In this document: positions 42,600-51,441 of the stretch, piece after piece
Position numbering within the stretch: the first letter of the stretch is position 1
How the letters are laid out: every line of letters starts with the position of its first letter
Assembly: GCA_021295715.1 (NCBI GenBank)
Contig: JAGWBV010000021.1
Location: 1 to 62,610, forward strand
Direction: 5' to 3'
DNA from: Candidatus Poribacteria bacterium
Lineage (GTDB): Bacteria; Poribacteria; WGA-4E; WGA-3G
DNA: 62,610 bases
The notes under the pieces: generated by a model
The model's database searches: none
What the model saw: the letters and a program-made list of their open reading frames with translations, nothing else
What the model was told of the DNA's origin: nothing
Position numbers and translations under genes: made by a program

Positions 42600-45395
42600 A
42601 TGTTCCAAAAAATGATAACCAAAGTCTTCGGCAGCAAAGAAGATCGCGACGTCAGAAAATTTCGCGACATTGTCGAAGCCGTCAACCAGCGCGAACCTGA
42701 AACCAAAAAACTCACCGACGCACAACTGCAATCCAAAACACCGGAGTTTCGCCGACAGTTAGATGCCGGGGCATCGCTTGATGACCTCTTACCTGATGCC
42801 TTCGCTGTCACCCGTGAAGCCGCCGTGCGAACCTTAAACCAGCGACACTACGATGTCCAAATTATGGGAGGTGTCGCACTCCATCAAGGCAGTATCGCAG
42901 AGATGCGCACAGGTGAAGGCAAAACCCTTACCTCAACTCTCGCCGTCTACCTGAACGCTTTGACTGGAAAAGGTGTACATCTTGCCACCGTCAATGACTA
43001 CCTTGCACGCCGAGATGCCGAATGGATGGGCAGGATTTACAACTTTCTCGGACTCTCCGTTGGATTGACACTCAGCCTAATGCCGAAGGAACAGAAAAGG
43101 CTCGGCTACAAATCAGACATCATCTACGGCGTTCACAGCGAATTTGGATTCGATTACCTCTGGGACAACAAATCACTCTCAGTTGAAGATAAGGTCCAGC
43201 GTGGGCATGTCTACGCCATCCTTGACGAAGTTGACAGCATCCTCATTGATGAATCCCGGACCCCACTCATCATCTCAGAACCCTCCGGTAAACCACCAGA
43301 ACTTTACAGACAAATTAACAGCGTTGTCGCACAACTCCGAGAGGGTGAACACTTTCAAATCGATCAACAGGGGAAATCACGCGGCAGTGTAACCCTTACC
43401 GATGAAGGCGTTGAGGAGGTCGAACGTCGTCTCGGCGTAGGGAATCTCTATGAACACACGAACATCGCTATGGTGCATCACGTCAATCAGGCACTCTCCG
43501 CGCACCATCTCTATAAGCTCGATGTCGATTACCTCGTTGAAAATGGCGAAGTCCTCCTCGTTGACGAATTCACAGGACGAAAACAGATTGGGAGACGGCT
43601 CAGCGAGGGACTCCATCAAGCAATCGAAGCAAAGGAACGCGTCAAAGTCGTCGAGGAAAGCGAAACTGGAGCGAAAATTACCTACCAAAACTACTTCCGT
43701 ATGTACGACAAACTCGCAGGTATGACAGGGACCGCCGCGACGGAAGCCAACGAATTCGCACACATCTACGGATTAGAGGTCTCCGTTATCCCGACCAACG
43801 AACCGATGATCCGGATGGACAATCCCGATCAAATTTACAGCACTGAAGACGCAAAATACAACGCCGTTCTGGAAGATATCGTCGAACAGACCGAAAAGGG
43901 GCGGCCAGTCCTTGTGGGCACTGTGTCGATTGAAAATTCCGAGAAATTGAGCAAAATGCTCAGAACCAAACACCGAAAAATTCGACATCAGGTTCTGAAT
44001 GCCAAAGAGCACACACGCGAAGCCGACATCATCGCGCAAGCGGGGATCCCCGGTGCTGTGACAATCGCAACGAATATGGCAGGTAGGGGTGTAGACATTC
44101 TCCTTGGTGGTAACCCCGAGGGAATGGCGATGGAAACGCTCCGGAAACAGAAAGCGAAGACAGAAGCACTCTCCCCGGAGTCCGAAGAATACCAAGCCGC
44201 ACTCGCAGAAGCGGAAGCCATTTGCGACGAAAGCAGAGAGAAGGTATTAGCCGCTGGCGGACTTCATATTATTGGTACTGAACGCCACGAGTCCCGCCGT
44301 ATTGATAACCAACTTCGTGGTCGTGCCGGTAGACAGGGAGATCCAGGCTCATCTCGATTCTATCTCTCCCTTGAAGACGAATTGATGCGAAAATTCGGAT
44401 CTGAACGTTTGCAAGGGTTAATGTCTCGCGTCGGAATAGAGGAAGATGTTCCGTTAGAGCATCCATGGGTCACCAAATCCATTGAGAAAGCACAGACGCG
44501 TGTTGAACAGATGTATTTTGAGATCCGAAAAAATCTCCTCAAATTCGATGACGTCATGGATACACAGCGCGACACCATCTACACCTTGCGTGACACCGTT
44601 TTGGCTGCTGCCACAGATGTCGCCGAATTATCAGAAGAATACGAAGAGACAACCGAAGAGGGAGGACTCGCCGCACTCGCTGACAAGGATGCCAAAGCCC
44701 CGACCTCTCTCAAAACTACAATTTGGGGGATGATTGAGAGGGTCGTCAGAGATGCAATTGAGGACAATATGGGAGAAAAGGCGGAAAGCCCCCTTGAGAC
44801 ACCTGATAGGTTTCAACAGTGGTTGACGACGACATTTCCAATCGAGCCAATATGGAAAACGCCCTTGGCACAAGCGAGTCCCGAGGATGTTCAAGAACAA
44901 ACGCTGGAGGTTTTGCGTGCCGCTTATGAAGAACGCGAAACCGAAATGGGTCCAGAGATGATGCGTGTCCTCGAACGTCTACTCCTTTTGGATAGAATTG
45001 ATGATCATTGGAAGGAACACCTCCATAACATCGACTATATTGAGGAGGGGATTCGGTTCGGTGCAGGATATGGTGGCAAAGATCCGATCGTCGTTTTCAA
45101 AAACGAAGCACTCTCTGTCTTTGAAAGTATGTATCAACAGATTGAGGAACAGGTCAGTGAGTTTATCTTCAAATCTCGCGTCAATACCGAGGCACCGCGC
45201 AGGGTTCCGAATCGACGAACGGGTAGACAGCGTAGACCACAGCCGAGGGCACCGCGAGGTAACAGCGCAGCCGCAGCCAATGATAATGCTGAATTTGCTT
45301 CACAACAGGCAATGGGGAACATGCCGAAGGTCGGTAGAAATGCACCTTGTCCATGCGGAAGCGGCAAGAAATATAAGAGATGCCACGGTGGTTAA
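42600..45395 (+). CDS. secA: Protein translocase ATPase SecA
   Basis: 931 residues; drives proteins through SecYEG. Walker [25 protein letters not shown] box with [28 protein letters not shown]-type motif as [40 protein letters not shown] and [17 protein letters not shown] are all seen. The C-terminal zinc site is [17 protein letters not shown], binding SecB-type chaperones or lipids. The ATG at 42600 is chosen for family fit ([18 protein letters not shown]), with AGGAG 14 bases upstream; ATG 42612 is also possible. It is followed by F1 repeats. Confidence 0.97.
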   Translation: MFQKMITKVFGSKEDRDVRKFRDIVEAVNQREPETKKLTDAQLQSKTPEFRRQLDAGASLDDLLPDAFAVTREAAVRTLNQRHYDVQIMGGVALHQGSIAEMRTGEGKTLTSTLAVYLNALTGKGVHLATVNDYLARRDAEWMGRIYNFLGLSVGLTLSLMPKEQKRLGYKSDIIYGVHSEFGFDYLWDNKSLSVEDKVQRGHVYAILDEVDSILIDESRTPLIISEPSGKPPELYRQINSVVAQLREGEHFQIDQQGKSRGSVTLTDEGVEEVERRLGVGNLYEHTNIAMVHHVNQALSAHHLYKLDVDYLVENGEVLLVDEFTGRKQIGRRLSEGLHQAIEAKERVKVVEESETGAKITYQNYFRMYDKLAGMTGTAATEANEFAHIYGLEVSVIPTNEPMIRMDNPDQIYSTEDAKYNAVLEDIVEQTEKGRPVLVGTVSIENSEKLSKMLRTKHRKIRHQVLNAKEHTREADIIAQAGIPGAVTIATNMAGRGVDILLGGNPEGMAMETLRKQKAKTEALSPESEEYQAALAEAEAICDESREKVLAAGGLHIIGTERHESRRIDNQLRGRAGRQGDPGSSRFYLSLEDELMRKFGSERLQGLMSRVGIEEDVPLEHPWVTKSIEKAQTRVEQMYFEIRKNLLKFDDVMDTQRDTIYTLRDTVLAAATDVAELSEEYEETTEEGGLAALADKDAKAPTSLKTTIWGMIERVVRDAIEDNMGEKAESPLETPDRFQQWLTTTFPIEPIWKTPLAQASPEDVQEQTLEVLRAAYEERETEMGPEMMRVLERLLLLDRIDDHWKEHLHNIDYIEEGIRFGAGYGGKDPIVVFKNEALSVFESMYQQIEEQVSEFIFKSRVNTEAPRRVPNRRTGRQRRPQPRAPRGNSAAAANDNAEFASQQAMGNMPKVGRNAPCPCGSGKKYKRCHGG

Positions 45396-45412
45396 AACTT
45401 TGCACTAAATCT

Positions 45413-45525
45413 GTAGCCTGCAACAATACGCAGAAACACCTAAGCGAAAACACGCAGGCGGGTCTACGGAGAGGCAGGTAAAAGTTCAAACCCACCTGAC
45501 CGAACCGCAAGGTAAAATTAAAAAA
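45413..45525 (+). repeat. F1 repeat with nested F5 in the hairpin loop
   Basis: GCCTGC and GCAGGC arms are separated by an inverted F5 (ACGCAGAAACACC...AAGCG). The tail CCGCAAGGTAAAATTAAAA is followed by ATG, but only a very short ORF follows. Confidence 0.8.
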
Positions 45526-45536
45526 TGAACTGGAGG

Positions 45537-45624
45537 GGTTTTTGCTTGGGTGTTTCTTCAGATCTGCGGAGAGGATCGTTGTTCATTCAGGCGACCTCAC
45601 CGAACCGCAAGGAATAATTAAAAT
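45537..45624 (+). repeat. F5 plus F1 tail section
   Basis: TTTTTGCTTGGGTGTTTCTTC, then GCGGAGAGGATCGTTG and the tail CCGCAAGGAATAATTAAAA. The middle and tail are nearly identical to the next copy. Confidence 0.75.
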
Positions 45625-45650
45625 TTGTATTCAGTTAAGGTTCAAGATTG

Positions 45651-45737
45651 TAGCCCGTAATGAAATGGAGGGCGGCTCTACGGAGAGGATCATTGTTCAT
45701 TCAAGCGACCTCACCGAACCGCAAGGAATAATTAAAA
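45651..45737 (+). repeat. F1 repeat running into the Trm112-like gene
   Basis: Hairpin GCCC-GTAATGAAATGGA-GGGC, middle identical to the previous copy except for a few bases, tail CCGCAAGGAATAATTAAAA. At the point where other copies meet ATG, this one meets ATT (45737). Confidence 0.8.
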
Positions 45738-45919
45738 TTTCAAAAACGCTACTTGAGATTCTGGCGTGTCCAGCATGTAAAGGTGGAATAGAACACGATG
45801 AAGCAGGACAGAAACTGGTATGTGTCGGCGAATGTCACCGTCGCTATCCGATCCGTGAAGGCATCCCAGTCATGCTGATTGATGAAGCGGAATTACCCGA
45901 CGAAAAACTTGGCGAATGA
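45737..45919 (+). CDS. Trm112-like zinc-ribbon protein, possible ATT start
   Basis: About 60 residues of the Trm112/UPF0434 (YcaR-like) family: SKTLLEILACPACKG, a second CVGECHRRYPIREG and IPVMLIDEAE. The four cysteines give a zinc ribbon. Family members normally begin M-(x)KKLLEIL, which aligns the first residue with an ATT codon at 45737, nine bases after AAGGA in the F1 tail. The nearest in-frame ATG (45665) lies inside the F1 repeat and would add 24 repeat-encoded residues. The gene thus either uses a non-standard start or has gained an N-terminal extension from the repeat. It is followed 21 bp later by the glycosyltransferase gene. Confidence 0.7.
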   Translation: MSKTLLEILACPACKGGIEHDEAGQKLVCVGECHRRYPIREGIPVMLIDEAELPDEKLGE

Positions 45920-45940
45920 AGATGTCCGATAGTTAAAAAG

Positions 45941-47167
45941 ATGAAGATTCTATTTTTAAGCCTCCGATGTCCGTATCCACCGCATCGGGGTGATCGGATC
46001 CGGTCTTACAATTTTATTAAACAACTTTCGAAACAACATGCCGTAACGCTCGTTTACTTTGCAGAATCTGAAAGCGATATTGAATCCGCGAAGCATTTAG
46101 AACCTTTTTGTGAACGCGTAGAATGGGTCCGTTTTCATCGTTCTTTTGCTTTCATGAATACAGGGATCCACTGCTTATCGCGTCGTCCCCTTCAGTTGCA
46201 TTACTGGTACGCGCCCCAGATGCAACGCAAGATTAACCAACTCCTCGAGCAAGAAGACTTTGAATTGATTCACGCACAACTCTTTCGGATGGGACAATAC
46301 GTGGCGGAAGTCCAGGGTCCCACCAAAGTCTTAGATTTGTGTGATTCATTGGCACTAAATCTCAGTCGCCGCGCCGAACTTGAAAGCAATCCGTGGCTTG
46401 CAAAAATTAAATTAGATTGCACTCCGAAGCGTTTTTTGGTAAAATTAGAAGAAAAGCGGGTCCGGCGTTACGAAGTCAACATTATGAAGGCTTTTGACTG
46501 CGGCACCGTTGTCGCACGTTTTGATCAGGACTATCTCCTGAAGCAGGACAACAGTCTAAATCTGTCGATAGTTCCAATGGGGGTCGATCTCGGGTATTTT
46601 CAACCGAAGCCAACAACACACTCCGCACCGTTGATGCTCTTTACCGGCACAATGAACTATTTTCCGAACTCGGATGCTGCGATCTATTTTTGTAACGAAA
46701 TTTTTCCACGTATCCGAGAAAGTCATCCAAACGCGCAGTTTTATATAGTAGGCAATCATCCATCGGATCAGGTAAAGCGGCTTGAGACACACGACGGTGT
46801 AGTCGTTACAGGTTATGTCCCGGACGTTCGTCCCTATTTTGAAAAGGCATCTGTTTTTGTTGCCCCTTTACGTGCAGGGTCAGGCATACAAACAAAGAAT
46901 CTGGAGGCAATGGCGATGGGAGTCCCAGTCGTCACAACCTCCGTCGGCGCAATGGGGTTGGAGGCAGACATCGGCAAGGAATTGCTTGTTGCCGATACTC
47001 CTGTCGACTTCGCAAAACAGGTCATTCATTTACTGAATAATCAGCAGTCGCGAGAGACCCTCGCCCAAACTGCCAGAACCCGTGTCGAAACCAATTATAG
47101 TTGGGAAGCCATCGGCGAACGCTTAAAGCACGTCTATGCACAAGCAGTTCATACACGGGAAATTTAA
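45941..47167 (+). CDS. Glycosyltransferase, TIGR03087-like (GT4)
   Basis: 408 residues. MKILFLSLRCPYPPHRGDRI matches the start of sugar transferases linked to PEP-CTERM/EpsH exopolysaccharide systems (TIGR03087 type). LFTGTMNYFPNSDA and SGIQTKNLEAMAMGVPVVTT are the donor-binding signatures of GT4. It probably adds a sugar to a lipid-linked polysaccharide. It lies between the Trm112-like gene and the epimerase, all on the plus strand. Its stop codon (47165-47167) lies in the tail of a minus-strand F1 repeat. No exosortase is visible. Confidence 0.87.
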   Translation: MKILFLSLRCPYPPHRGDRIRSYNFIKQLSKQHAVTLVYFAESESDIESAKHLEPFCERVEWVRFHRSFAFMNTGIHCLSRRPLQLHYWYAPQMQRKINQLLEQEDFELIHAQLFRMGQYVAEVQGPTKVLDLCDSLALNLSRRAELESNPWLAKIKLDCTPKRFLVKLEEKRVRRYEVNIMKAFDCGTVVARFDQDYLLKQDNSLNLSIVPMGVDLGYFQPKPTTHSAPLMLFTGTMNYFPNSDAAIYFCNEIFPRIRESHPNAQFYIVGNHPSDQVKRLETHDGVVVTGYVPDVRPYFEKASVFVAPLRAGSGIQTKNLEAMAMGVPVVTTSVGAMGLEADIGKELLVADTPVDFAKQVIHLLNNQQSRETLAQTARTRVETNYSWEAIGERLKHVYAQAVHTREI

Positions 47168-47281
47168 TTTTACCTTGCGGCGTATTGTCCCACAGGTTTC
47201 CTCTATAGGAGACTGCGCAAAGATCATTTGAACTGTTGCGTGCGTTCCATCTATTCGTCCTCCACTTCGTTACGGACTATA
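47166..47281 (-). repeat. F1 repeat overlapping a stop codon
   Basis: Minus-strand copy, hairpin GTCC-GTAACGAAGTGGA-GGAC, tail CCGCAAGGTAAAATTAAA. The tail reaches the TAA of the glycosyltransferase gene coming from the other side. Confidence 0.8.
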
Positions 47282-47316
47282 ATGTATAGTGATCTATAGC
47301 ACGCCCTTACAAGAAG

Positions 47317-47350
47317 GTAGCTTGCAACAACGGCGTAAGCGGACCTTAAG
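47317..47350 (+). repeat. Solo F1 hairpin
   Basis: GCTTGC-AACAACGGC-GTAAGC: the loop is conserved while the stem has changed on both arms relative to GCCTGC/GCAGGC. No tail follows. Confidence 0.7.
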
Positions 47351-47419
47351 CGGAAACATCTATGAAACAAATTGCTTTATTTAACGGCTTGCGACTAATT
47401 ATAAATTTGAGGAGGGAAT

Positions 47420-49453
47420 ATGGATAAACCGAAAATAAAATGGAGTTTTACAATTGTTGTTGATGTGCTTCTCGTCAACTTCGCATTTCTATTCGCTTAT
47501 TTGACCAGCAGGCAACTCGGCTTTGATTTTTTAGAACAATCCACAGTGCTCTCCACCATACTGCAGAATGCTGACATATCTCCCTTCCAACCACAGCATG
47601 TTATCGGATTCGGTATCGCCACTGCTGTCACTATAGTCCGTATCGGTTTACTACTGGCTTTCAATCTCTACAAACCGATATGGCAATATGCCGCAGCTCA
47701 GGAATTTCGCACGTTGGCAACCGCGATTATCGTTGCGACTGTAGGACTCATTGGGCTTTCAATGCTACTGAAAATTGCTTGGGTCCTCTTCTTAATCGAT
47801 GGATTTTATAACTTCGCACTCATCGGGTTTACCAAGTTTTCTGCACAAATCTTCCAGCGAGATAAAGGGGCGCTACACAGAAGATCCCAAAGCAATAAAG
47901 GTGCCATAGGACTACACTCCGAATCGCAGCCGTCCATGCAAAGACCGCCAACAAAAGTCCTTATTGTTGGCGCAGGTGAAACAGGTATCGGTGTGCTCCG
48001 CGCCCTTAGGAACCACCCTGAAAAAGGCTACGTACCAATCGGCTTCATTGACGATGCACCACACAAGGTCGGCAGAAGTGTCGCAGGGCTTGAAGTATTG
48101 GGCACGACCCGCGATCTAACCTATATTGCTCGCAAGCGCGAGATTGATGAAGTCGTCATCGCTATCCCTTCAGCACCAGGTGGTAAAATTCGTGATATTA
48201 TCCGACAGTGCGAATACCGCGGATGTCAGTTTAAAATCGTCCCGAACATTCATGCCATCCTTGAAGGACGAGCCAGCGTCAGTCAGATTCGGGAAGTCCG
48301 ATTTGAGGATCTTCTGAATCGGTCTACCTCCCAAATGGACCTCGCTGAAGTCTCTAAATATCTTTCAGGAAAACGCGTGATGGTAACCGGAGCAGGTGGC
48401 TCAATCGGGTCTGAACTCTGTCGCCAAGTGGCGAAACTCGACCCCGAACTCCTTATTCTCTTCGGGCGCGGTGAAAACAGTCTCTACCATACAGATATAG
48501 AACTCCGAGAGTCCGAACCGCAGCTCAATCGCGCTTTAGTTATCGGCGACATCCGGGATAATGCGAAAGTTTCACAAGTTACACGTAAATATCGTCCTGA
48601 TATTATTTTCCACGCTGCTGCACACAAGCATGTTAAATTCATGGAGAACCATCCCGATGAAGCCGTCAAAAACAACATACTTGGCACGCAAAACCTCATC
48701 AATGCAGCAATTGAGCATGAGGTAGAGGCTTTCATCCTCGTCTCATCGGATAAAGCCGTGAACCCAACGAGCGTTTACGGCGCATCCAAACGTGTGACAG
48801 AGAAATTGGTTCAATGCAAAGCGAAGCAGAACCGCACCCGATTTATCGCTGTCCGCTTCGGGAACGTTATTGGAAGTCGGGCAAGTGTAATCCCGAACTT
48901 CAAACGGCAAATCGCTAAGGGGGGCCCCGTCACCGTCACACATCGCGAAGCGACGCGCTATTTTATGACGATCCCAGAAGCGGTGCAACTTCTCATCCAA
49001 GCAGGGGCTATGGGAAACGATGGCGAAATTCTGATGTTAGACATGGGGGAACCCATTAAAATTCTTGACCTCGCCCAAGATCTTATCCGACTTTCTGGGC
49101 TTGAAGTCGACACGGACATCAAAATTGAATTTACAGGGTTGGAACCGGGCGAAAAGTTGTACGAGGAACTTCTGACCCCTCAAGAGGGTGTTACAGCAAC
49201 AAAACACCAGCGCATTTTCGTCGCACAGTTGGAGCAGATAGAGGAACGCCAACTCCTTTCCCAGATAGGAGAACTCTCACAACTCGCAGACGCATTGGAT
49301 TCAGAAGGTATTGTTTCTAAATTCCAAGAATTGGTCCCAACATACCAGCCGAACCGCGCATTTCTCACAGATAGCGATGAAGATAGCGCGTCTGATATTA
49401 TCCAGTTTCCTACGGAAACGGAGACGGAAACCGTCAGAGCAAACCGCCGTTAG
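47420..49453 (+). CDS. Polysaccharide biosynthesis nucleotide-sugar epimerase/dehydratase (CapD/PglF type)
   Basis: 677 residues. Four N-terminal membrane segments, a CoA-binding-like Rossmann domain (KVLIVGAGETGIGVLRAL), then the extended SDR domain with VTGAGGSIGSELCRQ, FHAAAHKHVKFMENHPDEA and SSDKAVNPTSVYGASKR. These mark membrane-bound UDP-sugar 4,6-dehydratases such as WbpM and PglF. It supplies a deoxy-amino-sugar precursor. GAGGAGGGA gives a strong ribosome site. Functional partner of the glycosyl-1-phosphate transferase at 49621. Confidence 0.92.
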   Translation: MDKPKIKWSFTIVVDVLLVNFAFLFAYLTSRQLGFDFLEQSTVLSTILQNADISPFQPQHVIGFGIATAVTIVRIGLLLAFNLYKPIWQYAAAQEFRTLATAIIVATVGLIGLSMLLKIAWVLFLIDGFYNFALIGFTKFSAQIFQRDKGALHRRSQSNKGAIGLHSESQPSMQRPPTKVLIVGAGETGIGVLRALRNHPEKGYVPIGFIDDAPHKVGRSVAGLEVLGTTRDLTYIARKREIDEVVIAIPSAPGGKIRDIIRQCEYRGCQFKIVPNIHAILEGRASVSQIREVRFEDLLNRSTSQMDLAEVSKYLSGKRVMVTGAGGSIGSELCRQVAKLDPELLILFGRGENSLYHTDIELRESEPQLNRALVIGDIRDNAKVSQVTRKYRPDIIFHAAAHKHVKFMENHPDEAVKNNILGTQNLINAAIEHEVEAFILVSSDKAVNPTSVYGASKRVTEKLVQCKAKQNRTRFIAVRFGNVIGSRASVIPNFKRQIAKGGPVTVTHREATRYFMTIPEAVQLLIQAGAMGNDGEILMLDMGEPIKILDLAQDLIRLSGLEVDTDIKIEFTGLEPGEKLYEELLTPQEGVTATKHQRIFVAQLEQIEERQLLSQIGELSQLADALDSEGIVSKFQELVPTYQPNRAFLTDSDEDSASDIIQFPTETETETVRANRR

Positions 49454-49461
49454 TTTTTTGC

Positions 49462-49564
49462 CTATTGAATCTGGAAATCGCTCCAAATGTAAATGCAGAA
49501 AACCGAAGCCATTCAATAGCGAGTAGCGTATGGAGGACAAATTATGCCATTTAAGGCATAATTT
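49462..49564. terminator. Two hairpins between epimerase and sugar transferase genes
   Basis: CTATTGAAT (49462-49470) pairs with ATTCAATAG (49511-49519). A second hairpin, AAATTATGCC/GGCATAATTT with a 6-nt loop, spans 49539-49564. Either could attenuate read-through. Confidence 0.45.
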
Positions 49565-49620
49565 CGTTTCGCGGTGGTTTCTGGTCAAGTGAGGGTTGAA
49601 TCCGGAACAAGGGGAATTCT

Positions 49621-50289
49621 ATGGATCATACGAAGCGTTTCGCGGTAGACTCTCAAAATGTGATAAAGTTCAACCGCGACTGGGCAAAACGAACCTTCGA
49701 TGTCCTATTCGCGACAATTGGATTCCTGTTTTTGTCCCCCCTTTTTTTCCTTGGGAGCCTGCTCGCAAAATTTCAGTCAAAAGGACCTGTATTTTACAAG
49801 GCAAAGCGCGTCGGCAGAGGCGAAACTATCTTTGAAATGTATAAATTCAGGACCATGGTAGTCAACGCCGATGCGATCGGTGGTAGCTTGACAACCTATA
49901 GGGATGAACGGATTACACCTATTGGTAGGTTCTTGCGGTGGACAAAGTTGGACGAACTCCCAAACTTAATCAACGTTATCAAAGGTGAAATGAGTCTCAT
50001 TGGACCACGTCCAGAGGCACCCGATTACGTCAAGCACTACACACAGACGCAGAAACAGGTCCTACAAGTGAAGCCAGGAATGACCGGTCCATCACAGCTC
50101 GCGAATCGCGATGAAGAGGAGAAACTCAAAGGTCAACTCGATGCGGAGCATTACTACATAACAGAGTTGATGCCAAAAAAGCTTGCGTTGGATCTCCACT
50201 ATATTGCAACACAGAGCATCGCTGCTGATATAGGGTGGTTGCTAAAAACTTTTTGGGTGGTCATCTTCACACCGCGCCGCTCCAAATGA
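49621..50289 (+). CDS. Undecaprenyl-phosphate sugar-1-phosphate transferase
   Basis: 222 residues of the WbaP/PglC-type initiating transferases. One N-terminal membrane hairpin (FDVLFATIGFLFLSPLFFLGS) is followed by the catalytic FEMYKFRTM region, WTKLDELPNLINVIKGEMSL and IGPRPEAP. It loads a sugar phosphate onto undecaprenyl phosphate to start exopolysaccharide or O-glycan assembly. AGGGG lies upstream of the ATG. It works with the epimerase and glycosyltransferase just upstream. Confidence 0.93.
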   Translation: MDHTKRFAVDSQNVIKFNRDWAKRTFDVLFATIGFLFLSPLFFLGSLLAKFQSKGPVFYKAKRVGRGETIFEMYKFRTMVVNADAIGGSLTTYRDERITPIGRFLRWTKLDELPNLINVIKGEMSLIGPRPEAPDYVKHYTQTQKQVLQVKPGMTGPSQLANRDEEEKLKGQLDAEHYYITELMPKKLALDLHYIATQSIAADIGWLLKTFWVVIFTPRRSK

Positions 50290-50344
50290 GGAATAAAGGT
50301 AAAATCGGTTATCGGTGAAGAGGTTTTCGTTAGCTCCAAGCATA

Positions 50345-50475
50345 TAGCCTGCAACAATACGCAGAAATACCCAAGCAAAAACACGCAGGCGGATTCGAGG
50401 GATGTACTTCAAAATCCAGACGCACACTGTTCCTCCGCAAGGTAAAATTAAAGATCCGCAAGGTAAAATTAAAAA
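50345..50475 (+). repeat. F1 repeat with nested F5 and doubled tail, abutting a start codon
   Basis: GCCTGC...GCAGGC with an inverted F5 in the loop. The tail occurs twice (from about 50436 and 50457), and the second CCGCAAGGTAAAATTAAAA touches the ATG at 50476. Confidence 0.85.
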
Positions 50476-51342
50476 ATGAAAAAAAGACGAGTTTACATTA
50501 TTTTAGGAACTATCATCGCGTTGTTCTTTTTGCTGCTGATTTTACGGTCGATAGGCAGCAACGTGTCACTCGGAGAGAAGGTCGCAGTCGTAGACATTAC
50601 GGGTATTATCTCCCGATCAGATGCCACGATTAAACTCATTCACACCTACCGCGATGATCCGGGTATCAAAGCAATTGTGGTTAGAATCGACTCCCCCGGC
50701 GGCAGTGTCGCCCCCGTCCAAGAGATTTACAGCGAATTGCAGAAGATAGAAAAACCGATAGTCGCTTCTATGGGAGGCAGTGCCGCATCTGGCGGTTATT
50801 ACGTCGCGTGCGCCGCTGACACAATCTTCGCAAACCCCGGCACCTTAACAGGTAGCATCGGCGTTATTATGCAATTCACACAACTAAAAGGTTTGTATGA
50901 CAAAATCGGTTTAGGGCATCAGGTCATTAAAAGCGGCGACTTTAAAGATACAGGTTCACCTTTCCGTGATTTGACCGAGCAGGAGCGGGCAGTCCTCCAA
51001 TCCACTGTAGACGATGTTTACAATCAATTTGTGGATACAATCTTCGAGGCTCGCGGGGATTTATTAACGCGCGACGAAATTGTTAAACTCGCAGATGGAC
51101 GCATTTACTCTGGAAATCAGGCATTAGATTCAAAGTTGCTAGACCAACTCGGCAACCTCCCGGATGCAATTAAAACCGCTGGAGAGTTAGCAGGTATTGA
51201 AGGTAAACCCAAGGTTGTTCGTAAGGAGAAAAAAACCTCACTACTTGAACAACTCACCGGTATTCAACAGATACCCCCTTTGAATGAAATGTTCAGTCCT
51301 CCCGGTGTCACCTTTCGTTATGAAATGCACCTTGGCAAATAG
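50476..51342 (+). CDS. sppA: Signal peptide peptidase SppA, short (36K) type
   Basis: 288 residues: one N-terminal membrane anchor (VYIILGTIIALFFLLLIL), then a single S49 domain. The nucleophile is Ser105 (GGSAASGGYYVA) and the general base is Lys157 (KSGDFKDTGSPFRDLT). Compared with the 617-residue paralogue at 19231 this is the one-domain form found in Bacillus. It degrades leftover signal peptides. The ATG follows a doubled F1 tail with no other ribosome site. It may be cotranscribed with the kinase gene downstream. Confidence 0.92.
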   Translation: MKKRRVYIILGTIIALFFLLLILRSIGSNVSLGEKVAVVDITGIISRSDATIKLIHTYRDDPGIKAIVVRIDSPGGSVAPVQEIYSELQKIEKPIVASMGGSAASGGYYVACAADTIFANPGTLTGSIGVIMQFTQLKGLYDKIGLGHQVIKSGDFKDTGSPFRDLTEQERAVLQSTVDDVYNQFVDTIFEARGDLLTRDEIVKLADGRIYSGNQALDSKLLDQLGNLPDAIKTAGELAGIEGKPKVVRKEKKTSLLEQLTGIQQIPPLNEMFSPPGVTFRYEMHLGK

Positions 51343-51347
51343 CTCTC

Positions 51348-51434
51348 AGCAGGATTAGCCGTCAGCCATCGGCTTTCAGTTTCTGTCAGTAAGTAGATTC
51401 TCTTGCTGACCGCTGATTGCTGATAGCCGAAAGC
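51348..51434. repeat. F2 repeat region before the Clp1/Grc3-like gene
   Basis: GCCGTCAGCCATCGGCTTTC, then CTTGCTGACCGCTGATTGCTG and ATAGCCGAAAGCC. The GGCTTTC and GAAAGCC words are inverted and could fold back. It ends just before the ATG at 51442. Confidence 0.65.
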
Positions 51435-51441
51435 CAAAAAA

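Noticed and set aside
45542-45664. N-terminal part of the Trm112-like ORF from 45542
   Set aside because: It consists of F5 and F1 repeat sequence read through in frame.
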